Source: a virus
DNA: 64,000 nt
IMG/VR virus record: IMGVR_UViG_3300044716_000883
Location: 115,382 to 179,381 of that record
Reading direction: 5' to 3' (one strand)
Positions within the stretch are counted from its first letter, which is position 1; each line of letters opens with the position of its first letter. The notes below the pieces were generated by a model that worked only from the letters and a program-made list of their open reading frames with translations, searched no databases and was not told where the DNA came from. Positions 8,715 through 18,318 of the stretch are shown here, in pieces. The translations under genes and the position numbers were made by a program.

Positions 8715-10379
8715 ATGGCTCAAAAACACAGTCCTAGTATTGTTAAAGATGGTTTAATATTAAACCTAGATGCCGCTGACATATCATCATACAACGTTCC
8801 TTCTTTTGTTGAAGTATTAGTTGTAGCTGGTGGTGGTGGGGGAGGTATGGATATGGGAGGTGGTGGAGGTGGTGGTGGTGTTGTCTACACCCCCAAATAT
8901 AATGTATCTAGAGGTGACTCAATCTCAGTAACAGTAGGAGCTGGAGGTTGGGGTGCTCCTGCGGGTGGAACAAATAGAGGAGATGGGGTCGGACCACAAC
9001 CTGGTAGCCACCAATTTACAGTCCCTGCAACTAATGGAGGTAACTCTGTTTTTGGAAATATAACAGCTGTTGGAGGTGGATATGGAGCAAGCTCTTATTA
9101 TGGGTATCTTCCTGATTATGGCTATGGAGCTTCTGGAGGATCAGGAGGTGGATGCTCAGCATATACCCACGGAGGCGAACGATACGTAGATACTAATGGA
9201 ACACCAGGACAAGGATATCCTGGAGGTAATTCAGGTAATCCTTCTTCGGGAGGTGATGATCACTACTCTGGTGGTGGTGGTGGTGCTGGTGGTAGAGGAA
9301 CTAGTGGTCCTAACCACTCCGGACCTAATGGCACTAGAGCAGATGGTGGGCCTGGGATAAGATATCCTCAAATGAGCCCTTTTTACTTTGCTGGTGGTGG
9401 TGGTGGATCCGGTTACTCTAGTACTCAAGGAGGTAATGGAGGTTTAGGTGGTGGTGGTGGTGGAGCTGCTGGTGGAAATGGCAACACTGTAGGGGCTGGG
9501 GATACTAACGGCATAAACGCAGGAGTTAATGGAGGTTTAGGTAATAACCAGCCAGGTGGAAATGCAGGTGCTAATACTGGAGGTGGAGGTGGTGGTGGAT
9601 CACATTACAATTCAGGTAATAAGGGTGGAAATGGAGGATCAGGTATAGTAATAGTACGTTATCCCGGAATTCAAGCCGCTACTGGTGGTACTATTGAAAC
9701 TAAAGGTGGATATACTTACCATACTTTTACAAGTAGTGGAACTTTTGCTGTTGTAGCAGGTGGCACTACTTGGACTAATATTAATAATCCATCATTAAAT
9801 GCTTCTTTAGCTAATGGAACTTCTTATAATTCTTCTAATAAAGGTAATATAATATTAGACGGAACAGATGACACTATATTAGCACCATCAATTAATTCTT
9901 TAGGAGCTATACCTAACCATGCTTGGGAAATATGGGTAAAAAGTTCTGGTTTAGGTTCAGGCAAAAGTATTGGAGGTTTAATATGCCCTGATTACGGAAT
10001 GATATCATACATTTCTGGAGATGGAAATGTAGCTTATTATTTATATAATACAGATGGCACATTTGGTTACCTAATGAGTTTAGGAACATCCGGAGTAAAC
10101 TGTTTTGACAACAACTGGCACCATATAGTATGTACAAGAAACATTAGTACAGCAGCAATTTATGTTGATGGTACCCTTAGAAATTCTACCTCAGGAGGAG
10201 GAACTTGGTCTGGATCAACAGTTTGGAGTGGTATGAATACTCAAATAGGAAACAACCCAAACGATGCTTATTACAATCTAAAAGGAAATATTGGTTTAGC
10301 AAGAATATATAATAGATATTTTACAGCACAAGACGTATTACAAAATTTTAACGCAAACAAAAAAAGATTCGGATTATAA
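8715..10379 (+). CDS. Gly-rich adhesin with C-terminal LamG/ConA-like domain
   Basis: A 554-residue protein. Residues ~1-30 (SPSIVKDGLILNLDAAD) are a head shared with phage LamG proteins. Residues ~35-320 form a glycine-rich region with many GGGGG runs, like the polyglycine-sheet tips of some phage adhesins. Residues ~345-554 are a concanavalin/LamG fold with the typical strands: LDGTDDTI, WEIWVKSS, NWHHIVCTRN, IYVDGTL and a closing IYNRYFTAQDVLQNFN. It probably binds host surface glycan as a fibre tip. The stop is followed within two bases by the next LamG gene. Confidence 0.8.
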   Translation: MAQKHSPSIVKDGLILNLDAADISSYNVPSFVEVLVVAGGGGGGMDMGGGGGGGGVVYTPKYNVSRGDSISVTVGAGGWGAPAGGTNRGDGVGPQPGSHQFTVPATNGGNSVFGNITAVGGGYGASSYYGYLPDYGYGASGGSGGGCSAYTHGGERYVDTNGTPGQGYPGGNSGNPSSGGDDHYSGGGGGAGGRGTSGPNHSGPNGTRADGGPGIRYPQMSPFYFAGGGGGSGYSSTQGGNGGLGGGGGGAAGGNGNTVGAGDTNGINAGVNGGLGNNQPGGNAGANTGGGGGGGSHYNSGNKGGNGGSGIVIVRYPGIQAATGGTIETKGGYTYHTFTSSGTFAVVAGGTTWTNINNPSLNASLANGTSYNSSNKGNIILDGTDDTILAPSINSLGAIPNHAWEIWVKSSGLGSGKSIGGLICPDYGMISYISGDGNVAYYLYNTDGTFGYLMSLGTSGVNCFDNNWHHIVCTRNISTAAIYVDGTLRNSTSGGGTWSGSTVWSGMNTQIGNNPNDAYYNLKGNIGLARIYNRYFTAQDVLQNFNANKKRFGL

Positions 10380-10380
10380 C

Positions 10381-11646
10381 ATGCCATCATCATCAGGATT
10401 TAGAAATACAGCTAAAGATTCATTAGTATATGCAATGGATACTTACGATACTGGTAACTGTGTCACTCCATTAGGATGTGGAGGATTTAATAACAGTACC
10501 CAAGGTATTAAAAACATATTAACAGGAGTTACAGCATTATTTCAAAATGGATTAAAAATATCAAATAGAACCTTCTACACCGCTTTTGGAATATCATACC
10601 CTGAAGGATCTTATGGTGGTGATGCTGCTAATAGAAACGGACTAACAGAAGGATTTAATGTACGAAGTGGTGGAAAAACATACGATGCCTCACGTTCACT
10701 TCATATGTGGGTTTGGAATAATGATACCAATGCTTGGGTTCCTGATTCATATTTTAGAGGATTAAGATTGAATGGTCATTGTTATGATAACTACGGAGGT
10801 TATGGAGAATGGCAAAATGAATTAAATTATTTTAATGGTGATTATAATATTATAAAAAATGCATTTCCAAATTGTACTTTTATAATAGTTGGATCTCATG
10901 CTTGTTCAAATTTTGATTCTACTACTATTGCAAATTTAACAAGCTTAGGAGCACCAAATTCTACAATTAGTGGATGGACAAATAATGCTGAATGGCGCGA
11001 ATTTGTTCTTGTAGGCAAACCAGGATTAGGAAGTGGAAATGCATATGGGTGGGCGTATGAAAACTATTCTACCAACCCAGGCCAAGTAGCACATATGAAT
11101 TTAAGTGTAAATCCAAAATCATTAGGTATTATATCTTTTGATGGTACTGATGATTATTTTGATCTACCTACATCATCAATACCTACAGGCTACTTAATAA
11201 CAATTGAATTAGTAACTAAAGGAATTAATTCATACCCAAATTCTTCTATAATAGCAGGTGGAACAGGAGGAAATCAGGATTTAAACATTCATTTACCTTG
11301 GGGTGATGGAAATTTATATTGGGATGTTGGTAGACCTTTTAATAGAATTTATAAAGCAGTATCAGCTTCAGAACTTACTGGAGTTCATCATTGGGTATTT
11401 ACTAAAAATGCCTCAACCGGTATCATGAATATTTATTTAGATGGAAGCTTATGGCATACTGGGGGTGGACAAACATCAACTATTCCAGCAATGGGTGTAG
11501 TAAATTTAGGAAGATATAATATTGGTAACGGTGGATTATATTATTATAATGCATCTTTATCTGTATTAAATATATATAATAAGGATTTATCACCTTCAGA
11601 AATTCTTAGAAACTATAATAGTTATAAAAGACGAAACTTAGTATAA
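10381..11646 (+). CDS. LamG-domain receptor-binding protein
   Basis: A 421-residue protein. The N-terminal head (SGFRNTAKDSLVYAMDT) resembles those of its two neighbours. The middle ~170 residues contain an unrecognised domain with features of an SGNH-like or other alpha/beta fold (FIIVGSHACSN); this is weak. Residues ~245-421 form a LamG-like domain: ISFDGTDDYFDLP, HHWVFTKN, IYLDGSLWHTG and the closing motif IYNKDLSPSEILRNYN. It is likely a virion protein that binds carbohydrate. Its stop codon overlaps the ATG of the next gene (TATAATG). Confidence 0.75.
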   Translation: MPSSSGFRNTAKDSLVYAMDTYDTGNCVTPLGCGGFNNSTQGIKNILTGVTALFQNGLKISNRTFYTAFGISYPEGSYGGDAANRNGLTEGFNVRSGGKTYDASRSLHMWVWNNDTNAWVPDSYFRGLRLNGHCYDNYGGYGEWQNELNYFNGDYNIIKNAFPNCTFIIVGSHACSNFDSTTIANLTSLGAPNSTISGWTNNAEWREFVLVGKPGLGSGNAYGWAYENYSTNPGQVAHMNLSVNPKSLGIISFDGTDDYFDLPTSSIPTGYLITIELVTKGINSYPNSSIIAGGTGGNQDLNIHLPWGDGNLYWDVGRPFNRIYKAVSASELTGVHHWVFTKNASTGIMNIYLDGSLWHTGGGQTSTIPAMGVVNLGRYNIGNGGLYYYNASLSVLNIYNKDLSPSEILRNYNSYKRRNLV

Positions 11647-13391
11647 TGGCAATAGAACAAGGATATAGTAAAATAGTAACACAAGGACTAAAATTCTCCT
11701 ACGACACAGGTGATACTAGAAACTCATATACAGGACGCCCAACAGCCAATATATCAGCTGGTATTGGTATGAGTACATATAATAACGTTCCTGGTAGTGT
11801 ATCATCTACTTTAACCGGTACTGGAACCTATTATAGAGGTGCTGAAATAATAAGACAAGACCTAACAGCATTAGATGGAAGTGGAGCTAGTTGGTTAAGT
11901 GGAGGTAACAACCCAGGAATTGGTGTTGTAACTGGTGGTGGTGGGGGTATTGGAGGTAGATATACAGGACATAGTATATTTTTTAAACCAACAGTTCCAA
12001 CAACAAGTTGTCCTGTTTATACCCATTATTCAAATATTGGAGGTTGGCAGTCAACCTGTGACTACGATGATATGGGAGACGGGTGGTTTAGAGCAAGAGT
12101 AATTTGGTACGCTGGATCAACAGCATCAGATGGAAAATATTGGGCTATTAATCCTTTATCAACACCAACAGGCGCTACTGTAACAATATATTGGGCTGGA
12201 CCTTTTAAAGAAGATTTAAATGTAACTAACGTTTCCCAATATATTAATGGTACTAGATCATCAACACAAGGATTATTAGATGTAAGTGGAAAAGGAAATA
12301 CCATGAGTCTATCAGATGTGTCTTTTGATAGTAGTGCCTTTCCACAAATAACATTTGATGGAACTAATGATTATATTGATATTAGTTCCTTTGCTCCTGG
12401 TAGTAATTCTACAGGTACTATTTCTGCTATGGTATACCCACTACAAAACTCAGCAGATTCATATGTAATGGGAGTTGGTGGTAATACTACTTACGGCGCC
12501 AGTAGAGCTATTAGAGTAAATGGTGGTTATTGGTCTACTGTATCTTATGGTAGCGGTACTGAAGACTTTAATAGTATTGTTGCTGCTCCTTTAAATACAT
12601 GGCAACATGTAGCTTTTGTGTGGAATGGAACAACAGTTAATTTTTATCATAATGGAATATTATACACCACAACTAAAAGTGGAATGGTAAATTTTGCTGG
12701 GGATAAACTATCTATAGGAAGACCCCCATGGGGTCCTGGTTCTTATTGGCAAGGAAGGATAAATAATGCTCAAGTATATGATCGTGCCCTACCAGAAAGT
12801 GAAATATTACAAAATTATAATCATTACAGAACACGCTTTAATCTACCTGGTATAGTATACAATTACAATGAAAGTACTAGAGCCGACCTTTATACTGGTT
12901 ATTGGAATAATTCAACAACATACACAATGGCTGATTTTGGTGGAATGCCAAATGTAACAGCCCATGGTTGGTCTACAGGCCCAGCAACATATACTTTAAC
13001 TTTAGGTAGTTTACCAACACATACTAAGGTTAGATATAAAGTATACTGGCATTTAGTTGATTCATTAGATAATGAAACTAACCAACTATTTATAATGAAT
13101 TCATCTGGTACAGAAAGTGAAATATTAAGATTTACTAAACAGTACAACCTAGTACCCAACATTAGTGTAGCCGCATCTCCAGGTACATATACATGGTCCG
13201 GACCTAAAACATATACTTATAGGCCATGGGGTAGTGGTACCTATGGACAGGATGGATATATTATAGTAGACAGTGGGTGGGTTGATCACACAGCTTCATC
13301 ATTCACTGCTAGACATGTAATGGGAGCAGATCAAGGCCAATCAGACGAAGCAGAATATTTATCACACGTTGAAGTACAACTATTTGGTTAA
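11646..13391 (+). CDS. LamG-domain receptor-binding protein with extra C-terminal domain
   Basis: A 581-residue protein. It has a short head (GYSKIVTQGLKFSYDTGDTRN) and a first beta-rich segment to ~residue 215. A LamG-like domain at ~225-395 contains ITFDGTNDYIDIS, WQHVAFVWNG, FYHNGILYTT and the closing motif VYDRALPESEILQNYN. The C-terminal ~180 residues are an unrecognised beta-rich domain with many Trp and Tyr. It is the third of three consecutive LamG proteins with diverged cores, consistent with a set of host-range determinants. Confidence 0.75.
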   Translation: MAIEQGYSKIVTQGLKFSYDTGDTRNSYTGRPTANISAGIGMSTYNNVPGSVSSTLTGTGTYYRGAEIIRQDLTALDGSGASWLSGGNNPGIGVVTGGGGGIGGRYTGHSIFFKPTVPTTSCPVYTHYSNIGGWQSTCDYDDMGDGWFRARVIWYAGSTASDGKYWAINPLSTPTGATVTIYWAGPFKEDLNVTNVSQYINGTRSSTQGLLDVSGKGNTMSLSDVSFDSSAFPQITFDGTNDYIDISSFAPGSNSTGTISAMVYPLQNSADSYVMGVGGNTTYGASRAIRVNGGYWSTVSYGSGTEDFNSIVAAPLNTWQHVAFVWNGTTVNFYHNGILYTTTKSGMVNFAGDKLSIGRPPWGPGSYWQGRINNAQVYDRALPESEILQNYNHYRTRFNLPGIVYNYNESTRADLYTGYWNNSTTYTMADFGGMPNVTAHGWSTGPATYTLTLGSLPTHTKVRYKVYWHLVDSLDNETNQLFIMNSSGTESEILRFTKQYNLVPNISVAASPGTYTWSGPKTYTYRPWGSGTYGQDGYIIVDSGWVDHTASSFTARHVMGADQGQSDEAEYLSHVEVQLFG

Positions 13392-13402
13392 TAAAAAATA
13401 AA

Positions 13403-13411
13403 ATATTTATA
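13403..13411 (+). promoter_or_regulatory. ATATTTATA junction box, 3 bases before an ATG
   Basis: The box ends at 13411 and the next ATG is at 13415. If it is a -7/-10 element, the transcript would start at or inside the start codon, so the message would be leaderless. The same tight spacing recurs at 41771 and 43347. Confidence 0.4.
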
Positions 13412-13414
13412 CAT

Positions 13415-13756
13415 ATGGAAACACAATTCTCAAATCGCCGTTGGTTAGTAATACCAACAACAATAACAGGCTCGATTGAATTCAATCAAGTATTACAAGA
13501 TTCAACCGGATCTCTACGTTTAAGTGTAGACGGTACTCAAACATTCGTTAAATACGAAATAACAGAGGTAACAGAAAGTTACACATTATCTCATGTAGTA
13601 GCTGAAACTGGTGTTGAAACAACACATACTGTTGAAGCAGGCATTTATGGCCGCCCATCAATATACTCACCAGAATATCCTGAGTACAATCATGAAGAAA
13701 TATTAGCCCTACTATCAACCGAAGTATGGACTAAACCAATCGTTATAGACCCTTAA
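13415..13756 (+). CDS. Small virion-associated protein, unknown
   Basis: A 113-residue protein rich in Thr and Glu, with predicted beta strands (TTITGSIEFNQV, DSTGSLRLSVDG, TFVKYEITEV) and a Tyr/Pro-rich segment GRPSIYSPEYPEYNHEE. It is placed between the LamG genes and the collagen-like fibre and has its own junction box. It could be a fibre hinge or tail accessory. I do not recognise a family. Confidence 0.6.
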   Translation: METQFSNRRWLVIPTTITGSIEFNQVLQDSTGSLRLSVDGTQTFVKYEITEVTESYTLSHVVAETGVETTHTVEAGIYGRPSIYSPEYPEYNHEEILALLSTEVWTKPIVIDP

Positions 13757-13764
13757 TATTTATA
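13756..13764 (+). promoter_or_regulatory. ATATTTATA box before the collagen-like fibre
   Basis: The box overlaps the stop codon of the previous gene and is followed by CGAAAC, as at 45592. An inverted repeat CCTTAG/CTAAGG (13776-13797, 10-base loop) follows in the 48-base leader. It is a probable start of the fibre transcript; this is inferred. Confidence 0.4.
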
Positions 13765-13775
13765 CGAAACCCCCA

Positions 13776-13797
13776 CCTTAGGGAAAGTGATCTAAGG
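13776..13797 (+). other. Inverted repeat in the collagen-like fibre leader
   Basis: CCTTAG and CTAAGG form a 6-base stem around a 10-base loop, ending 7 bases before the ATG at 13805. With no T-tract it is more likely a leader hairpin that affects translation or RNA stability than a terminator. Confidence 0.4.
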
Positions 13798-13804
13798 ACG
13801 TAAT

Positions 13805-15688
13805 ATGGCAAATGAATTTGTAGCCCGCAATGGCCTCATTGCACTTGATAATTCCACTATAAGTGGTTCTTTAAATGTAATTAATAATATTACTGGTTCT
13901 AACGCTTTGTTCACCGGTACTATTACGGCACAAACATTATTAGTCCAAGATATTACTTCCTCAAGAGACTTTGTAACTGGATCTACCAAATTTGGTACTG
14001 TCCCTGCAAATACCCATCAATTTACTGGTTCAGTAAGTATAAGTGGAAGCCTTGCTTTTCCAACAATAGCAATAGGTACAACAGAAACTAATATAGTTGT
14101 AGCTGATGCTAGTGGTAATCTTAGATTTAGATCAAATTTAAGTTTACAGGGGACCACAGGTGCAACAGGCGCTCAAGGAACTACAGGTGCCACTGGTGCA
14201 CAAGGTATACAAGGTACTATAGGTGCTCAAGGTGTTCAAGGTGTTCAAGGTGTTATGGGTGATACGGGCGCGCAAGGCGCTATAGGTACTGGTACACAAG
14301 GTGCTATAGGTGCTACTGGTGCACAAGGTACACAAGGTGCCATAGGTACAACTGGTGCACAAGGTGCTATAGGCACAACTGGTGCGCAAGGCGCTATAGG
14401 AGCAACAGGTGCTCAGGGTGTTCAAGGTGTACAAGGAACTACAGGCGCTACAGGTGCCCAAGGTACTATAGGTACAACTGGCGCTCAGGGTGCCACAGGT
14501 GCAACAGGCGCTCAGGGTGTTCAAGGTGTACAAGGTATTCAAGGTGTACAAGGTCTTCAAGGTATTCAAGGTACTATTGGTACTACAGGCGCTCAAGGAA
14601 CCACAGGCGCTATCGGTGCTCAAGGTGTTCAAGGTGTTCAAGGTACTATAGGTACAACCGGTGCTCAAGGAACAATCGGTACAACAGGTGCACAAGGAAC
14701 AATTGGTACAACCGGTGCACAAGGATCAACAGGTGCTACCGGTGCACAGGGGGCAACAGGCGCTACGGGTGCACAAGGCGCAACAGGCGCTACTGGTGCA
14801 CAAGGTACAATCGGTACAACGGGAGCACAAGGTACAACCGGTACAACAGGCGCTCAAGGAACCACGGGTACAACGGGAGCACAAGGTACTATTGGTACCA
14901 CAGGTGCTCAAGGTACTGTTGGTACTACAGGCGCTCAAGGAACTACAGGTGCAACAGGAGCAAGTGCAGGAATAACTTCATATACAAACGTAGCAGATAA
15001 TAGAGTAATAACATCCGTTAACTCATCTACTATCAATGCAGAAACAAATTTAACATTTGACGGATCTACTTTAACAGTATCTGGAAATACTGCAAATAAG
15101 GTATCTGTTGTAGGTTCAGGCAGTGCAGCAAACTATACTCTATTCTCAATAGATGGAGCAAACGGACGTCTATTTGAAGTAACAGATGACTTATCAGACT
15201 CATTATTTTCAGTAAATACAGTTGCCGGTTTACCTGTAATTGAAGCATTTGCAAATAGTACAGTTAGAATGGGTCAATTTGGTCAACAAGCATTATTTGT
15301 ATCAGCTACTTCAGTTGGTATGGGTAATGAAGCCCCAGCCTATAAACTTGACGTTACAGGTACTATTCGTGCCTCAGCAGACGTTATTGCATATTCAGAT
15401 GCTCGTGTCAAAACAGATGTTATTACAATTGAAAATGCACTTGATAAAGTAAAAGCATTACGTGGTGTAACATATATTCGTGTAGATACAGAAGATAAGT
15501 CTCGTAAAATGGGTGTAATTGCTCAAGAAACTGAAAAAGTATTACCTGAAGTAGTACAACAAGATGAGAAGGGTAGATATAGCGTTGCGTATGGTAACAT
15601 AGTTGGTGTATTAATTGAAGCAATAAAAGAACAACAATCACAGATTGATGAATTAAAAATATTAGTAAATCAATTATTAAATAAATAA
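13805..15688 (+). CDS. Collagen-like tail fibre with C-terminal S74 chaperone domain
   Basis: A 627-residue protein. Residues ~1-100 contain a module also present three times in the giant fibre ([28 protein letters not shown]). Residues ~116-388 are uninterrupted Gly-X-Y triplets (GATGAQG, GTTGAQG, GVQGVQG). Residues ~390-525 are a beta-rich knob. Residues ~528-627 match the peptidase S74 intramolecular chaperone, with the Ser-Lys pair S531 and K536 in [10 protein letters not shown], then GVIAQE and a final coiled coil. In this family the domain trimerises the fibre and then cuts itself off. It is the best folding-competent fibre in the window. Confidence 0.9.
   Translation: MANEFVARNGLIALDNSTISGSLNVINNITGSNALFTGTITAQTLLVQDITSSRDFVTGSTKFGTVPANTHQFTGSVSISGSLAFPTIAIGTTETNIVVADASGNLRFRSNLSLQGTTGATGAQGTTGATGAQGIQGTIGAQGVQGVQGVMGDTGAQGAIGTGTQGAIGATGAQGTQGAIGTTGAQGAIGTTGAQGAIGATGAQGVQGVQGTTGATGAQGTIGTTGAQGATGATGAQGVQGVQGIQGVQGLQGIQGTIGTTGAQGTTGAIGAQGVQGVQGTIGTTGAQGTIGTTGAQGTIGTTGAQGSTGATGAQGATGATGAQGATGATGAQGTIGTTGAQGTTGTTGAQGTTGTTGAQGTIGTTGAQGTVGTTGAQGTTGATGASAGITSYTNVADNRVITSVNSSTINAETNLTFDGSTLTVSGNTANKVSVVGSGSAANYTLFSIDGANGRLFEVTDDLSDSLFSVNTVAGLPVIEAFANSTVRMGQFGQQALFVSATSVGMGNEAPAYKLDVTGTIRASADVIAYSDARVKTDVITIENALDKVKALRGVTYIRVDTEDKSRKMGVIAQETEKVLPEVVQQDEKGRYSVAYGNIVGVLIEAIKEQQSQIDELKILVNQLLNK
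14149..14970 (+). repeat. Collagen-like Gly-X-Y coding repeat
   Basis: About 270 residues of perfect Gly-X-Y triplets built from 9-15 base sub-repeats such as GGTGCACAAGG. The X-Y pairs are AQ, AT, TT, TI, VQ and IQ; proline is absent. Thr and Gln probably stabilise the triple helix in place of Pro. Near-identical sub-repeats make length change by recombination likely. Confidence 0.9.
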
Positions 15689-15691
15689 GTT

Positions 15692-16219
15692 ATGGGATTT
15701 ATAATCAAGCAACCCATTGAAACTAATCAAGGGTTGTTAACAGAAGCGTATGCTAGGATTGAAATGTATAGAGTAGATATGTTCTATGGTTTATTACATG
15801 CTACTGTAGCTATGTACCCTAGTAGACAGATTGCAAAAGATACTTTTCCTGTATATTTTGGAGAAATCAATACTCATCCTTCTCAAATTGTAGGAGTAAG
15901 TATAGTGTATAATGGAGAAGAAATAGAGTACCCAACCTATTTTGAGCTTCCTATGGTAGATCCTGTTGAAGTTGAAATACCTATACATGAGGATGTTGTT
16001 GGAAGTAAAACAAGTACATACTACGATTTTGATGATAATGGAGAAATTGTAGAAAAAACAAGAGAAGAAGAAACAAAATCAACAATCCAAACAGGAACAC
16101 AAAATATAACTAAACAAAAAATAAACATAAATAAAGAAAATGTTTATTCTTTTGCTTATGAAGAAGTTAAAAAAGAATTTGGTAAGATATTTGGTGAAGA
16201 AAATATAATAGACGAATAA
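15692..16219 (+). CDS. Virion or fibre-associated protein, unknown
   Basis: A 175-residue protein that starts three bases after the fibre stop. The first ~95 residues are a compact alpha/beta or beta domain (IIKQPIETNQGLLTEAYARIE, GVSIVYNGEEIEYPTYFELP). An acidic and Thr-rich stretch follows, ending in a charged helix (VYSFAYEEVKKEFGKIFGEE). Its position suggests a fibre adaptor or tail accessory. The stop overlaps the next ATG (TAATGG). I do not recognise a family. Confidence 0.6.
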   Translation: MGFIIKQPIETNQGLLTEAYARIEMYRVDMFYGLLHATVAMYPSRQIAKDTFPVYFGEINTHPSQIVGVSIVYNGEEIEYPTYFELPMVDPVEVEIPIHEDVVGSKTSTYYDFDDNGEIVEKTREEETKSTIQTGTQNITKQKININKENVYSFAYEEVKKEFGKIFGEENIIDE

Positions 16220-16710
16220 TGGGTATAAGTACACAAGGCTCTACTAACGTTTCTCTCAACACAGCTGCTACATATGTTGGGGCTTCGCCAAAGTCTATGC
16301 GTACTGTTGGAGGTAAAACTTTCCCTAGATATGATACCTCAAGTGCTTCTATGGATACAATGCTTAGAAGTACAAGTCTATTTCAGGTTATTGTTTATAG
16401 TAGTAATACATCACAAGGAACAGTAAGTATTACTTACCCATTCAGTGTAAGTGGAGATGGTGCTGGGTCTAATCACTTTGTAATCTCTAAAGTATATTCT
16501 TACATTACTATTGTAGCAACATCAATCTATCCTTATTACTTTAGACGTTGGGCTACAACATCCGGAGGTACATCTCCAATTTTAACAGGTGGTACAACAT
16601 CTGGTGATAACCAACCTTATGGCACTGCTGGTTCACCAATCGTTTATTCATATAACTTTAACGTTACAGATGCGGCTAGTTATACCACAATTTATGCAGT
16701 ATTTTCATAA
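16219..16710 (+). CDS. Beta-rich virion protein, unknown
   Basis: A 163-residue protein rich in Ser, Thr, Tyr and Gly, with alternating hydrophobic strands (TVSITYPFSVSG, VISKVYSYITIVATSIYPYYF, VYSYNFNVTDAASYTTIYAVF). It looks like a small structural or tip domain and is the last gene of the fibre block. No catalytic motif is visible. It is co-translated with the previous gene through a TAATG overlap. Confidence 0.6.
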   Translation: MGISTQGSTNVSLNTAATYVGASPKSMRTVGGKTFPRYDTSSASMDTMLRSTSLFQVIVYSSNTSQGTVSITYPFSVSGDGAGSNHFVISKVYSYITIVATSIYPYYFRRWATTSGGTSPILTGGTTSGDNQPYGTAGSPIVYSYNFNVTDAASYTTIYAVFS

Positions 16711-16718
16711 TATTTATT
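16710..16718 (+). promoter_or_regulatory. ATATTTATT box at the start of the accessory island
   Basis: It overlaps the stop of the last fibre gene and lies 12 bases before the first island gene at 16731 (followed by GCAAAATAAGTT). It may start the first island transcript. Confidence 0.4.
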
Positions 16719-16730
16719 GCAAAATAAGTT

Positions 16731-17603
16731 ATGAATGTTGTATGGTGTGCTGAGCACATTCAATTTTATTCCAATCTCGAAAAAGCATTTTTGTATACTT
16801 CCATCCTAACATGGAAGCATTTTTATCCTCATCACACCACTAATTTATACTGTGATAGTCATAGTGAAGCTGTTATTAGAGATATGGGTATTATTGATCT
16901 GTGGGACAATATTAATACAGAAGTATTAAATAAAAAGCAATATACATTTAATGAAAATGCATTTTGGGCTTCATCAAAATTAAAGGTTATAAATGAACTT
17001 ACAGCTCCGTTTGTTGTAGTAGATTTAGATTTATTTATCAAACAAAAATTTATTCCTGAAGATTATTGGCGGCAAGATATTATTGGTAACTTTATGGAAA
17101 TAACTTCTCATCATTACCCAGAACCATATAAAATTAAAAAATACATGGATCTACCTGAATATGATTGGGATGATAAAGCTATTAATGTTGCATTTTTATA
17201 TATCAATAATGAAAAGTTAAGGGCGGAATATGCTCAAACTGCTCTAGAGTGGATGACTACTATGACAGAAAAAGGAGGCGATATTAACGGCCTTAATATG
17301 GTTTTTTGTGAACAAAAATTATTATGGCAATTAGTAAAACAACATAATCTAAACCATAAATTTTTATTTAATGAAACATTAGTATGTTGGAAAGATCAAT
17401 GGGTCGAAAATAATTTAGGTATATTCAATAACAAAAATCAATATAACTACGCTGTTCATTTTGGTCCTGGTAAAAGAACAACATTTGATAAAAGCAACCC
17501 ACATTGGGAATTGTGTACTCAAAATATATTAGAAACATTTTTTAAGTATTTTCCTCATTTAAGTATAAACGTATCAAATCTATTAGAAAAAGGCCATGTT
17601 TAA
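16731..17603 (+). CDS. Probable GT-A type glycosyltransferase
   Basis: A 290-residue protein that opens the island. Around residues 89-97 it has hydrophobic residues leading to an acidic motif (APFVVVDLDLFI), typical of the metal/nucleotide-sugar site of GT-A folds. Upstream is a YTSILTWKHFYPHHTTNLYCDS segment like the start of a nucleotide-sugar binding fold. It resembles uncharacterised Bacteroidota proteins annotated as glycosyltransferase-like, but the sugar and acceptor are unknown. It overlaps the next gene by 8 bases. Confidence 0.5.
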   Translation: MNVVWCAEHIQFYSNLEKAFLYTSILTWKHFYPHHTTNLYCDSHSEAVIRDMGIIDLWDNINTEVLNKKQYTFNENAFWASSKLKVINELTAPFVVVDLDLFIKQKFIPEDYWRQDIIGNFMEITSHHYPEPYKIKKYMDLPEYDWDDKAINVAFLYINNEKLRAEYAQTALEWMTTMTEKGGDINGLNMVFCEQKLLWQLVKQHNLNHKFLFNETLVCWKDQWVENNLGIFNNKNQYNYAVHFGPGKRTTFDKSNPHWELCTQNILETFFKYFPHLSINVSNLLEKGHV

Positions 17604-18318
17604 TAAAAAATATATAAAATCCCACTTAACCAATAATGCAACCACACCAGTACCTTACAGATGGACACATGGTGCTACTGATCTTCATTTAGGAGACGGA
17701 TTAATAGTTTACTCTATTATACAACACATGAGAGCCAAAAACTGTGTTTGTATTGGATCAGGAGGGGGATACATTCCTAGATTGATGACCCAAGCTAGAA
17801 GAGATCTATATGATCAAGGTATATTTGAAGGAAACAATGAATATAATTGGGGAGATATAGGAGCAACCTATGTAGTTGATGCTTGTAACGGAATAGGAGG
17901 ACCAACTGATTTAGAAAATGAACAATCTTTCTATAGAACTAATTTCTACCCTCGACTTATCAAATCAACCTCAGAAAAAGCATACTATGACTTTTTTGTA
18001 CTACAAGATATTAAAATAGATGTTTTATTTATTGATGGTGATCATTCATATGAAGGTGTTAAGTTAGATTTTGAATTATACTCTAAAATATTATCACCTA
18101 GAGGTATCATACTAATACATGACACTGATGGTGAGTATGAAGAATCATTAATTGTTTCAGAAGATGCTAAAAAAGATCATCATCGTTTTGATGGTCCTTC
18201 CCGTTTAGTTAAAGAACTTCAACAAAATCCTGAATGGAATTTGGTAAATTTATTTAATTTTCGTATATTGAGTGATAAACCATCATCAAGCGGTATAACT
18301 ATAGTTAATAGAAAATGA
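17596..18318 (+). CDS. Class I SAM-dependent methyltransferase
   Basis: A 240-residue protein with a Rossmann methyltransferase pattern. Motif I is CVCIGSGGGYIPRL (~residues 51-64), and a later strand reads VLFIDGDHSYEGVKLDFELY followed by SPRGIILIHDTDG, which is characteristic of the Methyltransf_24 type. The IDGDHSY motif commonly accompanies sugar O-methyltransferases. It overlaps the genes on both sides by a few bases, so the three genes 16731-19154 are probably translated together. The substrate may be a glycan (inference). Confidence 0.75.
   Translation: MFNKKYIKSHLTNNATTPVPYRWTHGATDLHLGDGLIVYSIIQHMRAKNCVCIGSGGGYIPRLMTQARRDLYDQGIFEGNNEYNWGDIGATYVVDACNGIGGPTDLENEQSFYRTNFYPRLIKSTSEKAYYDFFVLQDIKIDVLFIDGDHSYEGVKLDFELYSKILSPRGIILIHDTDGEYEESLIVSEDAKKDHHRFDGPSRLVKELQQNPEWNLVNLFNFRILSDKPSSSGITIVNRK

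Noticed and set aside
14144-14722. Long antisense open frame rich in Cys, Ser and Thr opposite the collagen repeat
   Set aside because: It is a by-product of the Gly-X-Y codon repeat read backwards; composition is repetitive and there is no gene neighbour on that strand.
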